In this document: piece after piece, positions 1 through 8,859 of the stretch | Layout of the letters: every line of letters begins with the position of its first letter | How positions within the stretch are numbered: position 1 is the stretch's first letter | NCBI GenBank assembly: GCA_965216725.1 | Contig: CBDCGI010000023.1 | Coordinates: forward strand, 133,642 to 197,641 | Origin: JACZUI01 sp965216725 | GTDB lineage: Bacteria > Actinomycetota > Acidimicrobiia > Spongiisociales > ZC4RG35 | DNA: 64,000 bases | Reading direction: 5' to 3' | Notes under the pieces: generated by a model | What the model was told of the DNA's origin: nothing | The model's input: only the letters and a program-made list of their open reading frames with translations | Databases searched by the model: none | Program-made: the position numbers and the translations under genes

Positions 1-472
1 ATTGGGCGCGGGAAGGTTGCGATGACATCCGCGCCTTGGCATCGGCTTCAGTCATGCCCCGGCCGAGAAGCCTTGCCAATCTGATGTCGTCTGTGGCGTC
101 AACCACGATCCGTCGCCATCCGTCAATGGTCTTCAGCAGCGGAATCTCCACGACGGCGGGATCGTTGAATTCTTCTAGGTCCGCCCGAATCTCGTCGAAG
201 ATAAGAGGATGGGTGATCGCCTCCAACTCAGCCAGGGCAGCTCTGTCGTTAAAGACAATTTGGCCGAGAGCGGACCGGTCGATCACACCTGCGCTGACTA
301 CTTCCGGCCAGCGTTCCGCGACAGCGTCGAATGCTGTGCCCGCAAGCACCTGATGCCCGACACTGTCGGCGTCGATGGTTCGGATCCCAGCTTCTTCCAA
401 CATCTGCCGGACCGCTGTCTTTCCCGATCCGATAGGGCCACTCAACACCCATCGCGACAAACCACTGATCAT
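1..472 (-). CDS. coaE: Dephospho-CoA kinase, 3' end cut by the window edge
   Basis: Dephospho-CoA kinase carries out the last step of CoA synthesis, phosphorylating the 3'-OH of dephospho-CoA with ATP in the cytoplasm. About 157 residues are visible from the ATG at 472. They hold a P-loop GPIGSGKT at residues 12-19, then DADSVGHQVL and a HPLIFDEI segment, all in the order expected of CoaE. The C-terminal 40 or so residues lie beyond base 1. The start codon lies back-to-back with the divergent histidine kinase gene. In many actinobacteria coaE follows rpsA and polA; here those genes lie 10 kb away on the same strand. The family call is secure from the translated sequence. Confidence 0.9.
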   Translation of the reverse strand, partial: MISGLSRWVLSGPIGSGKTAVRQMLEEAGIRTIDADSVGHQVLAGTAFDAVAERWPEVVSAGVIDRSALGQIVFNDRAALAELEAITHPLIFDEIRADLEEFNDPAVVEIPLLKTIDGWRRIVVDATDDIRLARLLGRGMTEADAKARMSSQPSRAQ

Positions 473-497
473 GCAGCGCGACGGTAGCCTCACTGCG

Positions 498-1998
498 ATG
501 CACGACCCTGCGCCGTGGGAGATACGAGTTCACCGGGCGGTAATCGGGGGACAATTCGTCGCACTCACAGCGGGCATCGTCATCGATTTCGTGGCGAGTG
601 ACGTCTCCATCTCCGGCATCATCGCCCTGATCATCGCCGCCTCATACACCACTCGGATCGGCCCTGATTCCCATCGAGATCTATCGGGTCCGCTTCGGAA
701 CGGAGGGCGTCACTCTCGGCGGCGCTTTGCTCGCCGCCTTCGTGATCACGTTGACCGGAGGCCCCACCAGCCCCTACCTGCTGCTTTCGATGGGCCCCCC
801 CGTGTTGGCAACCCTGCACGGAGGTTTGCGGACCGGCCTCACGACCGGGCTGCTCTCGGGAGGCCTCCTGGTCTTGGTCACCTTGGCCGCAGATCATGAC
901 CTGACCGACGCCGCACCAGCCGTCGCCCTCTATCTCGTCTTCGTCCTGTTGATCTCGGTGGTACGAAGGCTGTTGGAAGACATTCACCAACAGGCCGAGG
1001 AGTTGGCGCAGGAGAAAGAAAGCGCAACCAAACGCCTGGAGAATCTCGAGGAGATACACAGTGTGTTGGTCAGGCTTTCCGAGGACGTGTCGGCAGGGAG
1101 GCTCAACGCCATCGAGGTCGGAGCCGAGACGCTTGACACTGTCCTGAACCGAATCCCAGGATCGGCCGGAAAGCTATTCGTGGAAGGTGAAAACGGGTAC
1201 GTGACTCTCGCCTCCCGAGGGCAGCCGCCACGAGACGGCTTCGAGTACGAGCTCCCGATCACCACGATCGACACAGAATTGGGAGTCCTGGAGCTAGTCA
1301 CACCACACGAGTTGGACAACGATGATCTGGCGGAGGTCACGGCCCACCTCCGACCACTGGGGATTGCTTTCGCCAATCTCCAGCTTCTTCAGGACATAGC
1401 CGGATCGGCGGTGGCAGAAGAGCGCACCCGGCTCGCCCGCGAACTCCACGACGACATCGGTCCCAGCCTTGCCTCCCTCGGATTGGCCCTGGACATGGCC
1501 GCTTTGAAAGACGCCGTAGACGACGACGCCGCCGCCGATTTGAGAGTGATGAGGACCAACGTCACCAAACTCGTCGAAGACGTCAGGGCCAAGGTCGCCG
1601 ACCTCAGGAGCACACCGGGTCCCACGCTCACGGCCCGCCTCCTCGATTCCACTTCGCGTTTGGAAGGACCACCTCCGGTTGTCGTGGACATCGACGAACG
1701 GCGACCCCCAAGACCGGCTTTGATCACCGAACTGACCTCAATAGTCACCGAGGCGGCGCGCAACGCCCACAATCATTCGGGCGGCACCAAGGTCCTTATC
1801 TCGGGTCGGATCCACCGTGACTGGGGACACGTCAACATCCGAGACGACGGTCGCGGGTTTGACACCGACCAGCAGCCGGAAGGACATTATGGGCTTATAG
1901 GCATGCGGGAACGTGCCGAAAAGATAGGTGCAACGATCAAATTCGACTCTCAGCAAGGGCTGGGAACCACAGTCTCAATTGAATGGGGAAACCGATGA
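498..1998 (+). CDS. NarL-partner sensor histidine kinase (HisKA_3), apparent frameshift near 650-672
   Basis: Membrane sensor kinase that should phosphorylate the response regulator encoded immediately downstream. Hydrophobic N-terminal segments are followed by a coiled coil (HQQAEELAQEKESATKRLEN), a GAF-like stretch, the dimerisation and phosphoacceptor motif ARELHDDIGPSLASL (His codon at 1447) and an ATPase domain with NIRDDGRGFD and GLIGMRERA. The first 50 or so residues read in one frame (from ATG 498; 471 is also possible) and the rest reads in the next frame, with an open stretch from about 652. Removing one base between about 650 and 672 gives a continuous 499-residue protein. This is either a sequencing error or a recent mutation. 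The downstream frame alone is open from TTG 727. Its stop overlaps the regulator start in an ATGA. The signal sensed is not evident. Confidence 0.8.
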
Positions 1999-2633
1999 TT
2001 CGAGTAATGATCGCCGACGACCATCAGCTCTTCGCTGACGGTCTCAGCCAGGCCCTGAACAGCCTCCCCGACACCCGAGTGGTTGGCGTCGTCGACTCCG
2101 GACCCGCGCTGGACACGGCACTTCAAAGCCAGCCGGCCGAAGTCTCGATCGTCGATATCGAAATGCCCGGTGGTGACGGCATCGCCGCGATCGAACATCT
2201 GAGCAAGAGAACCAGTTCAATTGTGGTTTCAATGCATGCGTCAGATGACCAGCGCGCCCGAGCCCATTCGGCAGGTGCCAGCGGCTTCTTCTCCAAAGCC
2301 GTGCCACTGGACACCTTGGCCGCAGCCGTACGCGCAGTTGCCGACGGTCAAAACCTCATCGACCTCGACGACCACGAGCGGGACGAGATCCTCGAGGACT
2401 ACACCGAAGCGAGACTCGACCCGGGAGCAGCCTCGCTGACCACCCGAGAACGGGAAATCCTTGCTTTGCTCGCACGTGGGGTCTCCGCCACTGATGAGCT
2501 CTCGGAACGGCTGTACATATCCCAGAAGACGGTCAAGAACCATCTGGCGTCGATATTCCAGAAGCTCGCCGTGAGTGACCGGACCCAGGCCGCCATTGAG
2601 GCCATCAGGCTCGGCATCGCCCGACCCGGTTGA
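1995..2633 (+). CDS. NarL/FixJ-family response regulator
   Basis: Two-domain DNA-binding response regulator of 212 residues. The receiver domain has the acidic pair D8-D9, the phosphoacceptor D54 in VDIEMPGGDG and the conserved lysine in FFSKAVP. The C-terminal LuxR-type helix-turn-helix reads LTTREREILALLARG and SQKTVKNHLASIFQKL. The ATG at 1995 overlaps the kinase stop codon (ATGA), so the two genes are probably translationally coupled and form one signalling pair. It sits just upstream of two Flp pilin genes on the same strand, so control of pilus genes is a reasonable guess but is not shown by the sequence. Confidence 0.9.
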   Translation: MIRVMIADDHQLFADGLSQALNSLPDTRVVGVVDSGPALDTALQSQPAEVSIVDIEMPGGDGIAAIEHLSKRTSSIVVSMHASDDQRARAHSAGASGFFSKAVPLDTLAAAVRAVADGQNLIDLDDHERDEILEDYTEARLDPGAASLTTREREILALLARGVSATDELSERLYISQKTVKNHLASIFQKLAVSDRTQAAIEAIRLGIARPG

Positions 2634-2728
2634 CAAAAAGCTTCAGGTTGCCATTGGGTCTGCCGACCCATGACGCATGACACTTAGCGGCAATACGCTG
2701 ATCCGTAGTGGGAATCGAGGGATCGGCA

Positions 2729-2914
2729 ATGTTGACCAGACTATGGACAAGAATTCAGATGAGCGACCGGGGAGCGTCAATGGTGGAATACGCACTGTTG
2801 GTGGTCCTGATCGCCATCGTCGCTTTGCTCGCCGTCCAATTCGCCGGCGATGAGCTTTCCGAAACATATTCGGACATCGGGTCAGGCCTCGAGTGGGCCA
2901 ACAACAAGGCTTGA
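2729..2914 (+). CDS. flp: Flp/Fap-type pilin, first copy
   Basis: Small type IVb (Flp) pilin precursor of 61 residues. A short positively charged leader is followed by DRGASMVEYALL, the hallmark G/xxxxEY pilin signature in which prepilin peptidase cuts after Gly and Glu sits at +5, and then a long hydrophobic helix (VVLIAIVALLAVQFAG). The mature pilin would be assembled by the Tad system encoded just downstream on the other strand. I prefer ATG 2729, with GAGGG upstream, over the in-frame GTG at 2708. The latter sits 8 bases after a possible -10 TACGCT and could serve a leaderless transcript. The second copy at 3001 is closely similar. Confidence 0.88.
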   Translation: MLTRLWTRIQMSDRGASMVEYALLVVLIAIVALLAVQFAGDELSETYSDIGSGLEWANNKA

Positions 2915-2930
2915 TGAGACCGGAGACCCA

Positions 2931-2995
2931 TTGTTTCGGGAAACAAAGGGGCTAACTTGCCCCGTGCAAGCCAAGTGCACCTGGATATAAGGAGG
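2931..2995 (+). promoter_or_regulatory. Upstream region of the second pilin gene: candidate promoter and strong ribosome binding site
   Basis: The 86 bases between the pilin genes hold a 7-bp inverted repeat (TTGTTTC at 2931-2937, GAAACAA at 2940-2946), a possible promoter (TTGTTT at 2931, TAACTT at 2953, 16-base spacer) and an excellent Shine-Dalgarno AAGGAGG at 2989-2995, six bases before ATG 3001. The Shine-Dalgarno is convincing. The promoter boxes are only a suggestion, but separate transcription of the second pilin would fit a need for large amounts of major pilin. Confidence 0.4.
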
Positions 2996-3000
2996 GGTTC

Positions 3001-3180
3001 ATGCTTGCTCTGTGGACCAAAGTAACCACGTGGGTCAAGTCCGAGAAGGGCGCCTCGATGGTTGAGTACGCGTTGCTAGTCGTGCTCATCGCCATCATCG
3101 CTCTTGTCGCCGTCGCATTCGCCGGCGATCAGGTCTCGGAGACCTTCAGCGAGATCGGCTCGGGTCTGGATCAGGCCTAA
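3001..3180 (+). CDS. flp: Flp/Fap-type pilin, second copy (59 aa)
   Basis: A 59-residue Flp pilin precursor with the same plan as the gene at 2729: a charged leader, the EKGASMVEYALLVVLIAI processing site and helix, and a C-terminal tail GDQVSETFSEIGSGLDQA very like GDELSETYSDIGSGLEWA in the first copy. Cleavage is expected between Gly and Ala in KGASMVEY. The gene has a near-consensus AAGGAGG Shine-Dalgarno and is followed at once by a strong intrinsic terminator, so this copy is likely the more heavily expressed one (inference). It would be exported and polymerised by the CpaF/TadB/TadC machine. Confidence 0.92.
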   Translation: MLALWTKVTTWVKSEKGASMVEYALLVVLIAIIALVAVAFAGDQVSETFSEIGSGLDQA

Positions 3181-3202
3181 GACGATTCACTACCTATAGA
3201 GC

Positions 3203-3230
3203 AAGGACCCGCCTCGGCGGGTCCTTTCTC
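3203..3230 (+). terminator. Intrinsic terminator after the Flp pilin genes
   Basis: A perfect 11-bp inverted repeat, AAGGACCCGCC at 3203-3213 and GGCGGGTCCTT at 3216-3226, is followed by a T-rich run (TTTCTCATTTTCT). This is one of the few classical Rho-independent terminators in the window. It ends transcription of the plus-strand pilin genes before the convergent minus-strand block. Confidence 0.88.
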
Positions 3231-3247
3231 ATTTTCTCAGGGAAAGC

Positions 3248-4593
3248 TCAGGGCCTGAGGACCACGAAATCGTCATCCTCGTGGATCAAGGCCCAACCCG
3301 CTTCCGTCAGTTCATCCACCAGATCCTCGTCCGACCGGAGAAGGGCCTGCTCGATTCCGTCTCTGGCAAAGACAGGCTCCCAGGGCGCCTCAAGATCTCT
3401 GATGGCGACGTATTCCACCATCCGATCGCGATAGAGCTCGGCTCGATCGTCGAGAAAGACCCGGAACTCAGGCCCGTCGGCATAGATCAGATATCCCCCC
3501 GCCCGGTCGTCGTGAAAGGTGTTGACGTCCCTGCAGATGCTCCCGGGCAGCGAGCGGGAACCGATCTTCGGAAAGGAAAGCCCCCGGTGCCACCAGGAGT
3601 GGCACGACAAAGACTGCCGTTGCGAAGATCGCAGTTGAGACTCTGCTGAACCTACGAGGAACTGAGACGTCGAGACCCTCAACGCTGAACGCCATCAGCT
3701 GAACCAGGGCAATCCACGCGGCAGGTATGGCTCGGGTGGGAGCCGAGAGCCAGGGCCAGGAACGGGATCAGTAGCCAGGCGTCGCCCAGCTTGACCCTTT
3801 GCGGTATCCCCCCACAACAAGCAGGCCGATCCCCAAGAGGAAGGGGGTGAATGTCACCGACCACGGGCTCGGGCGTCGCCACTCTGTAATGAGAGCAAGA
3901 GCGTCACTCGCGGCGGCGAAATCGGGTCAGCATGGTGATGACGCCCAAGCCGTGGGCTGTCGCCAGGGTCACCAGCCCCGAGGCGACTGCCGTGGGCAAA
4001 GCCGCCAGTCTCGGCGGGCGAGAGTCGATAGGCCGATGTAAGCCAGGCCCAGGACGAAACTGCCATGTACAGCCGCCCACACCCAGAACAGCAAAGGCAG
4101 CGTCCAGCGAGTCGAGGTCCGGTCCCAGCCAGGACGACGGCTACTGACAACACGTAAGAGAAGATCACGGGTCGCGGCACCAGGAAGCCGAGAAAGATCG
4201 CAGCTGTCAGGAACACCATCACCAATGTCCAGACGAGGCTCTGCGACCTGCGATAGGCGATCAAACCGATGCCCAAGAACAGCAGCGACCCAAGTACCAG
4301 GATCATGGGTCCGACATACCCCAAATCGAAGATCTGTTCACCCCATGAATAGAACAGCTCGGCCAGCCAGCTCTGTGTCAGCCACGGCTGGCCAAACATC
4401 GTGAACGAGAACGGATCCGTCGTCAGCACCTCCCTGGCGGCGACCTGGAGTTCGCCGGCGCGTACATGCCAGAGGAAGGGTTGTCTCGAATCGGAGTGAA
4501 CGCGGCTATCGCAATCACTATCCAGGGCAGCCCAAGCATGAGCTGAGTGATGGAGAACCTGGGTTTGGACGGCGTGACAGCCGTTGAGGTCAC
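3248..4593 (-). pseudogene. Multi-frameshifted polytopic membrane protein (GT39-like, uncharacterised)
   Basis: The remains of a gene for a polytopic membrane protein of roughly 440 residues. Its GTG start at 4593 overlaps the tadC stop (GTGA). In-order fragments in changing frames can be read: FSITQLMLGLPWIVIAIAAF; then, after a lost base near 4477, TTDPFSFTMFGQPWLTQSWL; then STRWTLPLLFWVWAAVHGSF; then AWLLIPFLALALG; then the soluble tail GGYLIYADGPEFRVFLDDRA and ALIHEDDDFVVLRP. The TTDPFSF...PW...WL motif and the GGYLI...P...VFxDxRAxLY tail are typical of dolichyl-phosphate-mannosyltransferase-like membrane proteins. At least five frame changes occur within 1.3 kb, so decay is likely, though assembly errors contribute elsewhere in the window. 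Coupling to tadC suggests a former role in pilus glycosylation or assembly (inference). Confidence 0.7.
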
Positions 4594-5528
4594 GTGGTTG
4601 CGAAGGCGTCGACGATCTGGATCGCCGCAGGTCCCAATAGAACGATGAAGAGCGACGGGAAAATGCAGAACACCAGAGGGAACACGAGTTTCACGGGTGC
4701 GGCGAAAGCCTTCTCCTGGGCTCGCTGACGCCGCTTGACCCGCATCTCGTCGGCCTGCACCCGGAGCACACGGGCGATCGTCACTCCAAAAGCCTCCGCC
4801 TGGATCATGGCCAGCATGAAAGAGCGCAACTCGTCGAGATCGGTGCGATCCATGAGATGCCTCATCGCCTCACGGCGAGACACGCCAACCCGAGTCTCTT
4901 GAAGCATTCTGAAGAACTCCTCGGAGAGCGGGCCCGGCACGGTGGCCACCACCCTGGAGAGGGCGGAATCGAAACCCAACCCGGCCTCGACAGAGATGAC
5001 CAGGAGGTCGAGGACATCGGGCAATGCTTTCAACATCTCCTCACGGCGTTCGGTGATCTTGCGTTGCAGCCATGCGTTGGGACCGAACACACCGACGAAT
5101 ATCGGGAGGAGGAACAGCACGAAGGTCTGCAACCCGTCGTTGCCGAAGTCGCGGAGGAGGAAGCCGGCGATCACACCCGCAATCGAAGTCAGCGCCTGAA
5201 TGACGACAAAGGATGGTGCGTCGAGGTTGGCCGGACTACCGGCGTAGACCAGCTGCTGTTCGATCCGCTCCAAGTATCCAACGGGAGTGAAGCGCTTCAA
5301 GAAGTTGGAGAAGCCGATTATGAGGGGACCGACCGTTCTCTGAGCGAGCGGCTTTGCCAACTCCTCGTCGCGCATGGTCCCCACACCAGTTTGACGGCCA
5401 TAGACCGCGAGGCGAGTGTTCATGTCCTCTCGTGCCTTGGTGACACCGATGCCGGCCCAAACCACCGCGAAGAAAATGAACGCTGCAACTGAAACTACTG
5501 CAAGAAGTTGTCCGTCAATTCCGGCCAT
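4590..5528 (-). CDS. tadC: Tad pilus inner-membrane platform protein TadC (type II secretion F family)
   Basis: Integral membrane platform protein of the Tad (Flp pilus) secretion machine, 312 residues. It has an N-terminal membrane anchor (LLAVVSVAAFIFFAVVWAG), a pair of central membrane segments (FVVIQALTSIAGVIAGFLL and TFVLFLLPIFVGVFG) and the T2SSF cytoplasmic bundle with LPDVLDLLVISVEAGLGFDS and REAMRHLMDRTDLDELRSF, ending in a final membrane helix. The ATG at 5528 lies two bases after the upstream stop, and I prefer it to an in-frame start at 5564 that lies inside the preceding gene. It should pair with the TadB-like half of the fusion protein and with the CpaF ATPase. Confidence 0.9.
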   Translation of the reverse strand: MAGIDGQLLAVVSVAAFIFFAVVWAGIGVTKAREDMNTRLAVYGRQTGVGTMRDEELAKPLAQRTVGPLIIGFSNFLKRFTPVGYLERIEQQLVYAGSPANLDAPSFVVIQALTSIAGVIAGFLLRDFGNDGLQTFVLFLLPIFVGVFGPNAWLQRKITERREEMLKALPDVLDLLVISVEAGLGFDSALSRVVATVPGPLSEEFFRMLQETRVGVSRREAMRHLMDRTDLDELRSFMLAMIQAEAFGVTIARVLRVQADEMRVKRRQRAQEKAFAAPVKLVFPLVFCIFPSLFIVLLGPAAIQIVDAFATT

Positions 5529-5530
5529 CG

Positions 5531-7489
5531 TTATACCTCGATATCCACGATCTTCTTCAGCCAAACGAAGCCGGCCAGCATCAGCAGGACTCCCACCCCC
5601 AATGCGACAAGACCCACGGTTTCGTCCAGGAGTGGCTGCAGATACTCACGATTGGTGACCCAGAGGAATCCCGCCATGAACAGGGGCAATGCTCCGATGA
5701 CAATCGCCGACAGGCGGCCTTCAGCGGTGAGCGCCCTGATCTCGCCTTTGAGACGGTTCCTAGCCAGCATGGTGTCGGCGACCGTTTGCAGCACCTCGGC
5801 CAGGTTTCCACCGACCTCTCTCTGAATCTCGATGGCCATCACCGCCCAGGCAAAGTCGTCGGACTGGGTGCGGTCGACTATGCCGTCCAAGGCGTCGGGG
5901 ACAGATCTTCCCAGACGGGTCTCGGCCACAGCCCTGCTGAATTCACGGGCAGTCGGGTTCGGGGCCTCGGAAGCCACGGCTTCGATCGCCTGCAGGAGCG
6001 AATAGCCGGCTCGAAGAGAGGTCGATAGCAGCGTCAGAGTGTCAGGTAGCTGGGATTCGAACTTCTTCTTCTCCCGGCTCCCAGCGAAGTTCACGAAAGC
6101 GACGAACAGCAGCAGCATGCCAGCGAAGCCAATCAGGCCGGCGATCAGACCGGAGAAAAGGCCAAGCAGGATCCCGACCACCGCGGACAGGCCGATCATG
6201 GCCATTATGGCCTCGCCCGCACTCAGCGGGAGGTTGGCCTGCTCGAGAGCGGCGTTGACGCCGGAGGTGAGACCACGGCGCGCCACTTCCTGTTCCGCGG
6301 CCTGGCTGAAGCGCTTGAGGATCGGTATTCGTTCCAAGAACGGTCTCTTCTCCTGCTCCTGGGGACGCGCTCGTCGCCCGTAAGCCTGGAGCCGTTTGGC
6401 GAATCGGTTGCCGCCCTCTTCCTCTTCACGGCCGAACAGGATCACGATGAACAAGAAAAGGGTCAAAGCGATGCCACCTGCAGCGATGAGCACCAACGTA
6501 TTGCGATCAAACGCCGCGTTGCTCTGCACGACCGACGTAGCAGGCGCGGCCAACGTAGTCGTCGTCGACTCCGCGGGAGATGCTGTCGTGGTGGTGGCGA
6601 ACCCGGACACTGCAAAGACTTGGGTGGCGCTTGACACGCCCGGGTAGCTCACCTCGAAGGCCACTTCACCGGGAGTAGCAACCGGCGAGGTGAATCGGGT
6701 TACGACCGTATTGGAAATCTCCCTGACAATCTGGTCATAGAGAGAAGAAAGCTGTTCGGGATCTGGCGTGGAAAGGAACAAGCCATTCCCGGCGTTGGCG
6801 ATCTGCTCCACCGGATCAGGGTTGAAATCGGGCGACTCGAGAGCGACGCCGAAGACGCGCACGCCGCTCGTCTCGGTGCCGGCCACCGCTTCTTCGATGG
6901 TGGCCACTGAAGCAGTGTCCTCGCCGTCGGTGAGAACGATCATGTTTGGCAGCAGATCCTGAGCCGAATCGGCCTCATACAGCTCCAGGCCCTTGAGAAC
7001 GGCGTCATTGAAGGCGGTTTCTCCGCCAGCAGTGATGGCGTCGATACGGTCGTTCAACTCCGAGGCACTGGTGGTGAACCCAGAGGCAACCACTACTTCG
7101 TCGGCAAAGGTGACCAGGGCGATCGCGTCTTCGGTTCGCTTCTGATCGACGAAGTCGCGTGCGGCGGTCTTGGCCGCTTCCAGCGGAGCTCCCAACATGG
7201 AGCCCGACGCATCTATGGCGAGAACCACACCCACCGGCACTGACGTCTCGCCGACCAGGGCAGTCTCCTGATCTGAAACCGGTTGCCCATCGACGGTGAC
7301 CACTACCTGATTCGGATCCGGGGCCTCATCGAGGTTGCGGAATTCGATGACCATGGTGGTCGTCCCACCCTCTGCGTATCGGGAGCCGTTGATGTCGACG
7401 ATCTCGATCTCAGGAGAGCCAGCCTGGGCCCAGGCGACGGCGTTCAGACCCGTGACCAGGGCGAACGTGAAAACGAGGAGGCGCTTCAT
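5531..7489 (-). CDS. tadB: VWA domain-TadB fusion protein of the Tad pilus system
   Basis: A 652-residue protein joining two modules normally on separate chains. After a signal peptide (about residues 1-22, ending AWAQA) comes an extracytoplasmic von Willebrand A domain with an intact MIDAS: DASGS at 93-97, the threonine in GGETAF and the acidic TDGED. A Thr/Ser-rich linker (TTTTASPAESTTTTLAAP) leads to a membrane helix near 330-352. The cytoplasmic and membrane TadB part follows, with LPDTLTLLSTSLRAGYSLLQ and EIQREVGGNLAEVL of the T2SSF fold, and two C-terminal helices. It overlaps cpaF by four bases and precedes tadC by two. The outer VWA domain may hold pilins or adhesins at the base of the pilus; that is inference. 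Confidence 0.9.
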   Translation of the reverse strand: MKRLLVFTFALVTGLNAVAWAQAGSPEIEIVDINGSRYAEGGTTTMVIEFRNLDEAPDPNQVVVTVDGQPVSDQETALVGETSVPVGVVLAIDASGSMLGAPLEAAKTAARDFVDQKRTEDAIALVTFADEVVVASGFTTSASELNDRIDAITAGGETAFNDAVLKGLELYEADSAQDLLPNMIVLTDGEDTASVATIEEAVAGTETSGVRVFGVALESPDFNPDPVEQIANAGNGLFLSTPDPEQLSSLYDQIVREISNTVVTRFTSPVATPGEVAFEVSYPGVSSATQVFAVSGFATTTTASPAESTTTTLAAPATSVVQSNAAFDRNTLVLIAAGGIALTLFLFIVILFGREEEEGGNRFAKRLQAYGRRARPQEQEKRPFLERIPILKRFSQAAEQEVARRGLTSGVNAALEQANLPLSAGEAIMAMIGLSAVVGILLGLFSGLIAGLIGFAGMLLLFVAFVNFAGSREKKKFESQLPDTLTLLSTSLRAGYSLLQAIEAVASEAPNPTAREFSRAVAETRLGRSVPDALDGIVDRTQSDDFAWAVMAIEIQREVGGNLAEVLQTVADTMLARNRLKGEIRALTAEGRLSAIVIGALPLFMAGFLWVTNREYLQPLLDETVGLVALGVGVLLMLAGFVWLKKIVDIEV

Positions 7490-8841
7490 CGCTTGGCGAA
7501 TGGCTCCGGGTCGAAGAGGTCGGCGGGAAGACGGATCCCTCGATCCTCCAGTTCGGACGAGAACTTCGGCCGCAGGCCAGTCGCCTTGAGGCGACCGAGG
7601 TAGCGGCCGTCATCGTCGATGCCCATTCCGTAGTCGAAGAGGAAGAGGTCCTGGAGTGTGATGATGTCACCCTCCATGCCCTCGACCTCCGTGATATGTG
7701 AGATACGGCGGGTGCCGTCCTTGAGCCTGGAGACATGCACGATCAAGTCGACCGCCGAAGCCACCTGTTCCCGAATGGCACGCACCGGGAGATCGAAGCC
7801 TGCCATAAGGACCATGGTCTCCAGACGGGAAAGTGTGTCCCGAGGTGAGTTGGAGTGGATGGTGGTGAGCGAGCCGTCGTGACCAGTGTTCATGGCCTGC
7901 AACATGTCCAAAGCCTCGGCTCCACGACACTCACCGACGACGATGCGATCGGGGCGCATGCGAAGTGTGTTTCTCACCAAGTCACGAATAGTCACCTGGC
8001 CTTTGCCCTCGATATTCGAGGGTCTCGACTCCAGGGTGAGCACGTGATCCTGGTGAAGCTGGAGCTCGGCGGCATCTTCGACCGTCACGATGCGCTCGTC
8101 GTCGGGGATGTAGGAGGAAACCACGTTGAGAGTGGTCGTCTTGCCTGAACCGGTACCACCGGAGATGAGCACATTGAGGCGACCCCGAACGCAGGCCCTC
8201 AGGAAATCGGCAACGCGCTGAGTCATGGTGCCGAAGTTGATCAGATCGGCTTCCTGGTACGGGTCAACGGCGAATTTACGAATCGTCAGAAAGGGGCCGC
8301 CGATTGCCAAGGGGTGCACAACGGCGTTCACACGGGATCCGTCAGGGAGGCGAGCGTCCACCATGGGAGTCGCCTCGTCTATGCGACGTCCGATCTGGCC
8401 CACGATCTTGTCGATGATCCGGCGGAGATGGACCTCGTCCACGAAGCGGACGTCGGAAAGGGCAATTCGCCCGCTCTTCTCGTAATAAACGTCGTACGGC
8501 CCATTGGCCATGACCTCTGTAATGTCCGGGTCGTTGAGCAGAGGGTCGATCGGCCCGTAGCCCAGAACATCGGACGCAATCTCGTTGAGCAAAGCCCGAC
8601 GGTCGGCCGAGGTGAGAGGGAGCCCCTGCTCCTGGTCGACTGCCCACTCCAACATCTCGATGACTCGCAGACGCAGCTCGGCGTCGGACATCTGACGGTC
8701 GTAGAGGGTGGGCCCCAACTCTTCGACTACCTTGAAATGGAGACGGCCGCGCAACTCGGCCAGGGCGTCGGTACGCGAACCGCTCAGATCCGCGGTCTCG
8801 CTTTGCCTGGCTGCGGCAACTCTTTCAGATAACGATGGCAC
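7486..8841 (-). CDS. cpaF: Tad pilus assembly ATPase CpaF/TadA
   Basis: Secretion ATPase of the type II/IV family that powers Flp pilus assembly and retraction, 451 residues. The N-terminal domain includes GYGPIDPLLNDPDITEVMAN. The core has Walker A GGTGSGKTT at about residues 228-236, an Asp box, Walker B region RPDRIVVGECRGAEALDML and the His box GHDGSLTTIHSN. Length and motif order match CpaF. The start lies 18 bases after the cpaE stop, and the stop overlaps the VWA-TadB start as ATGA, so the genes cpaB-cpaE-cpaF-tadB-tadC form one operon. Confidence 0.95.
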   Translation of the reverse strand: MPSLSERVAAARQSETADLSGSRTDALAELRGRLHFKVVEELGPTLYDRQMSDAELRLRVIEMLEWAVDQEQGLPLTSADRRALLNEIASDVLGYGPIDPLLNDPDITEVMANGPYDVYYEKSGRIALSDVRFVDEVHLRRIIDKIVGQIGRRIDEATPMVDARLPDGSRVNAVVHPLAIGGPFLTIRKFAVDPYQEADLINFGTMTQRVADFLRACVRGRLNVLISGGTGSGKTTTLNVVSSYIPDDERIVTVEDAAELQLHQDHVLTLESRPSNIEGKGQVTIRDLVRNTLRMRPDRIVVGECRGAEALDMLQAMNTGHDGSLTTIHSNSPRDTLSRLETMVLMAGFDLPVRAIREQVASAVDLIVHVSRLKDGTRRISHITEVEGMEGDIITLQDLFLFDYGMGIDDDGRYLGRLKATGLRPKFSSELEDRGIRLPADLFDPEPFAKR

Positions 8842-8859
8842 TTTGCTCGCCCCTTCCCA

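Noticed and set aside
2655..2670. Inverted repeat TGGGTC-TGCC-GACCCA after the NarL-type regulator, as a terminator or operator
   Set aside because: Only six base pairs, no T-run and no match to a known operator; too weak to annotate.
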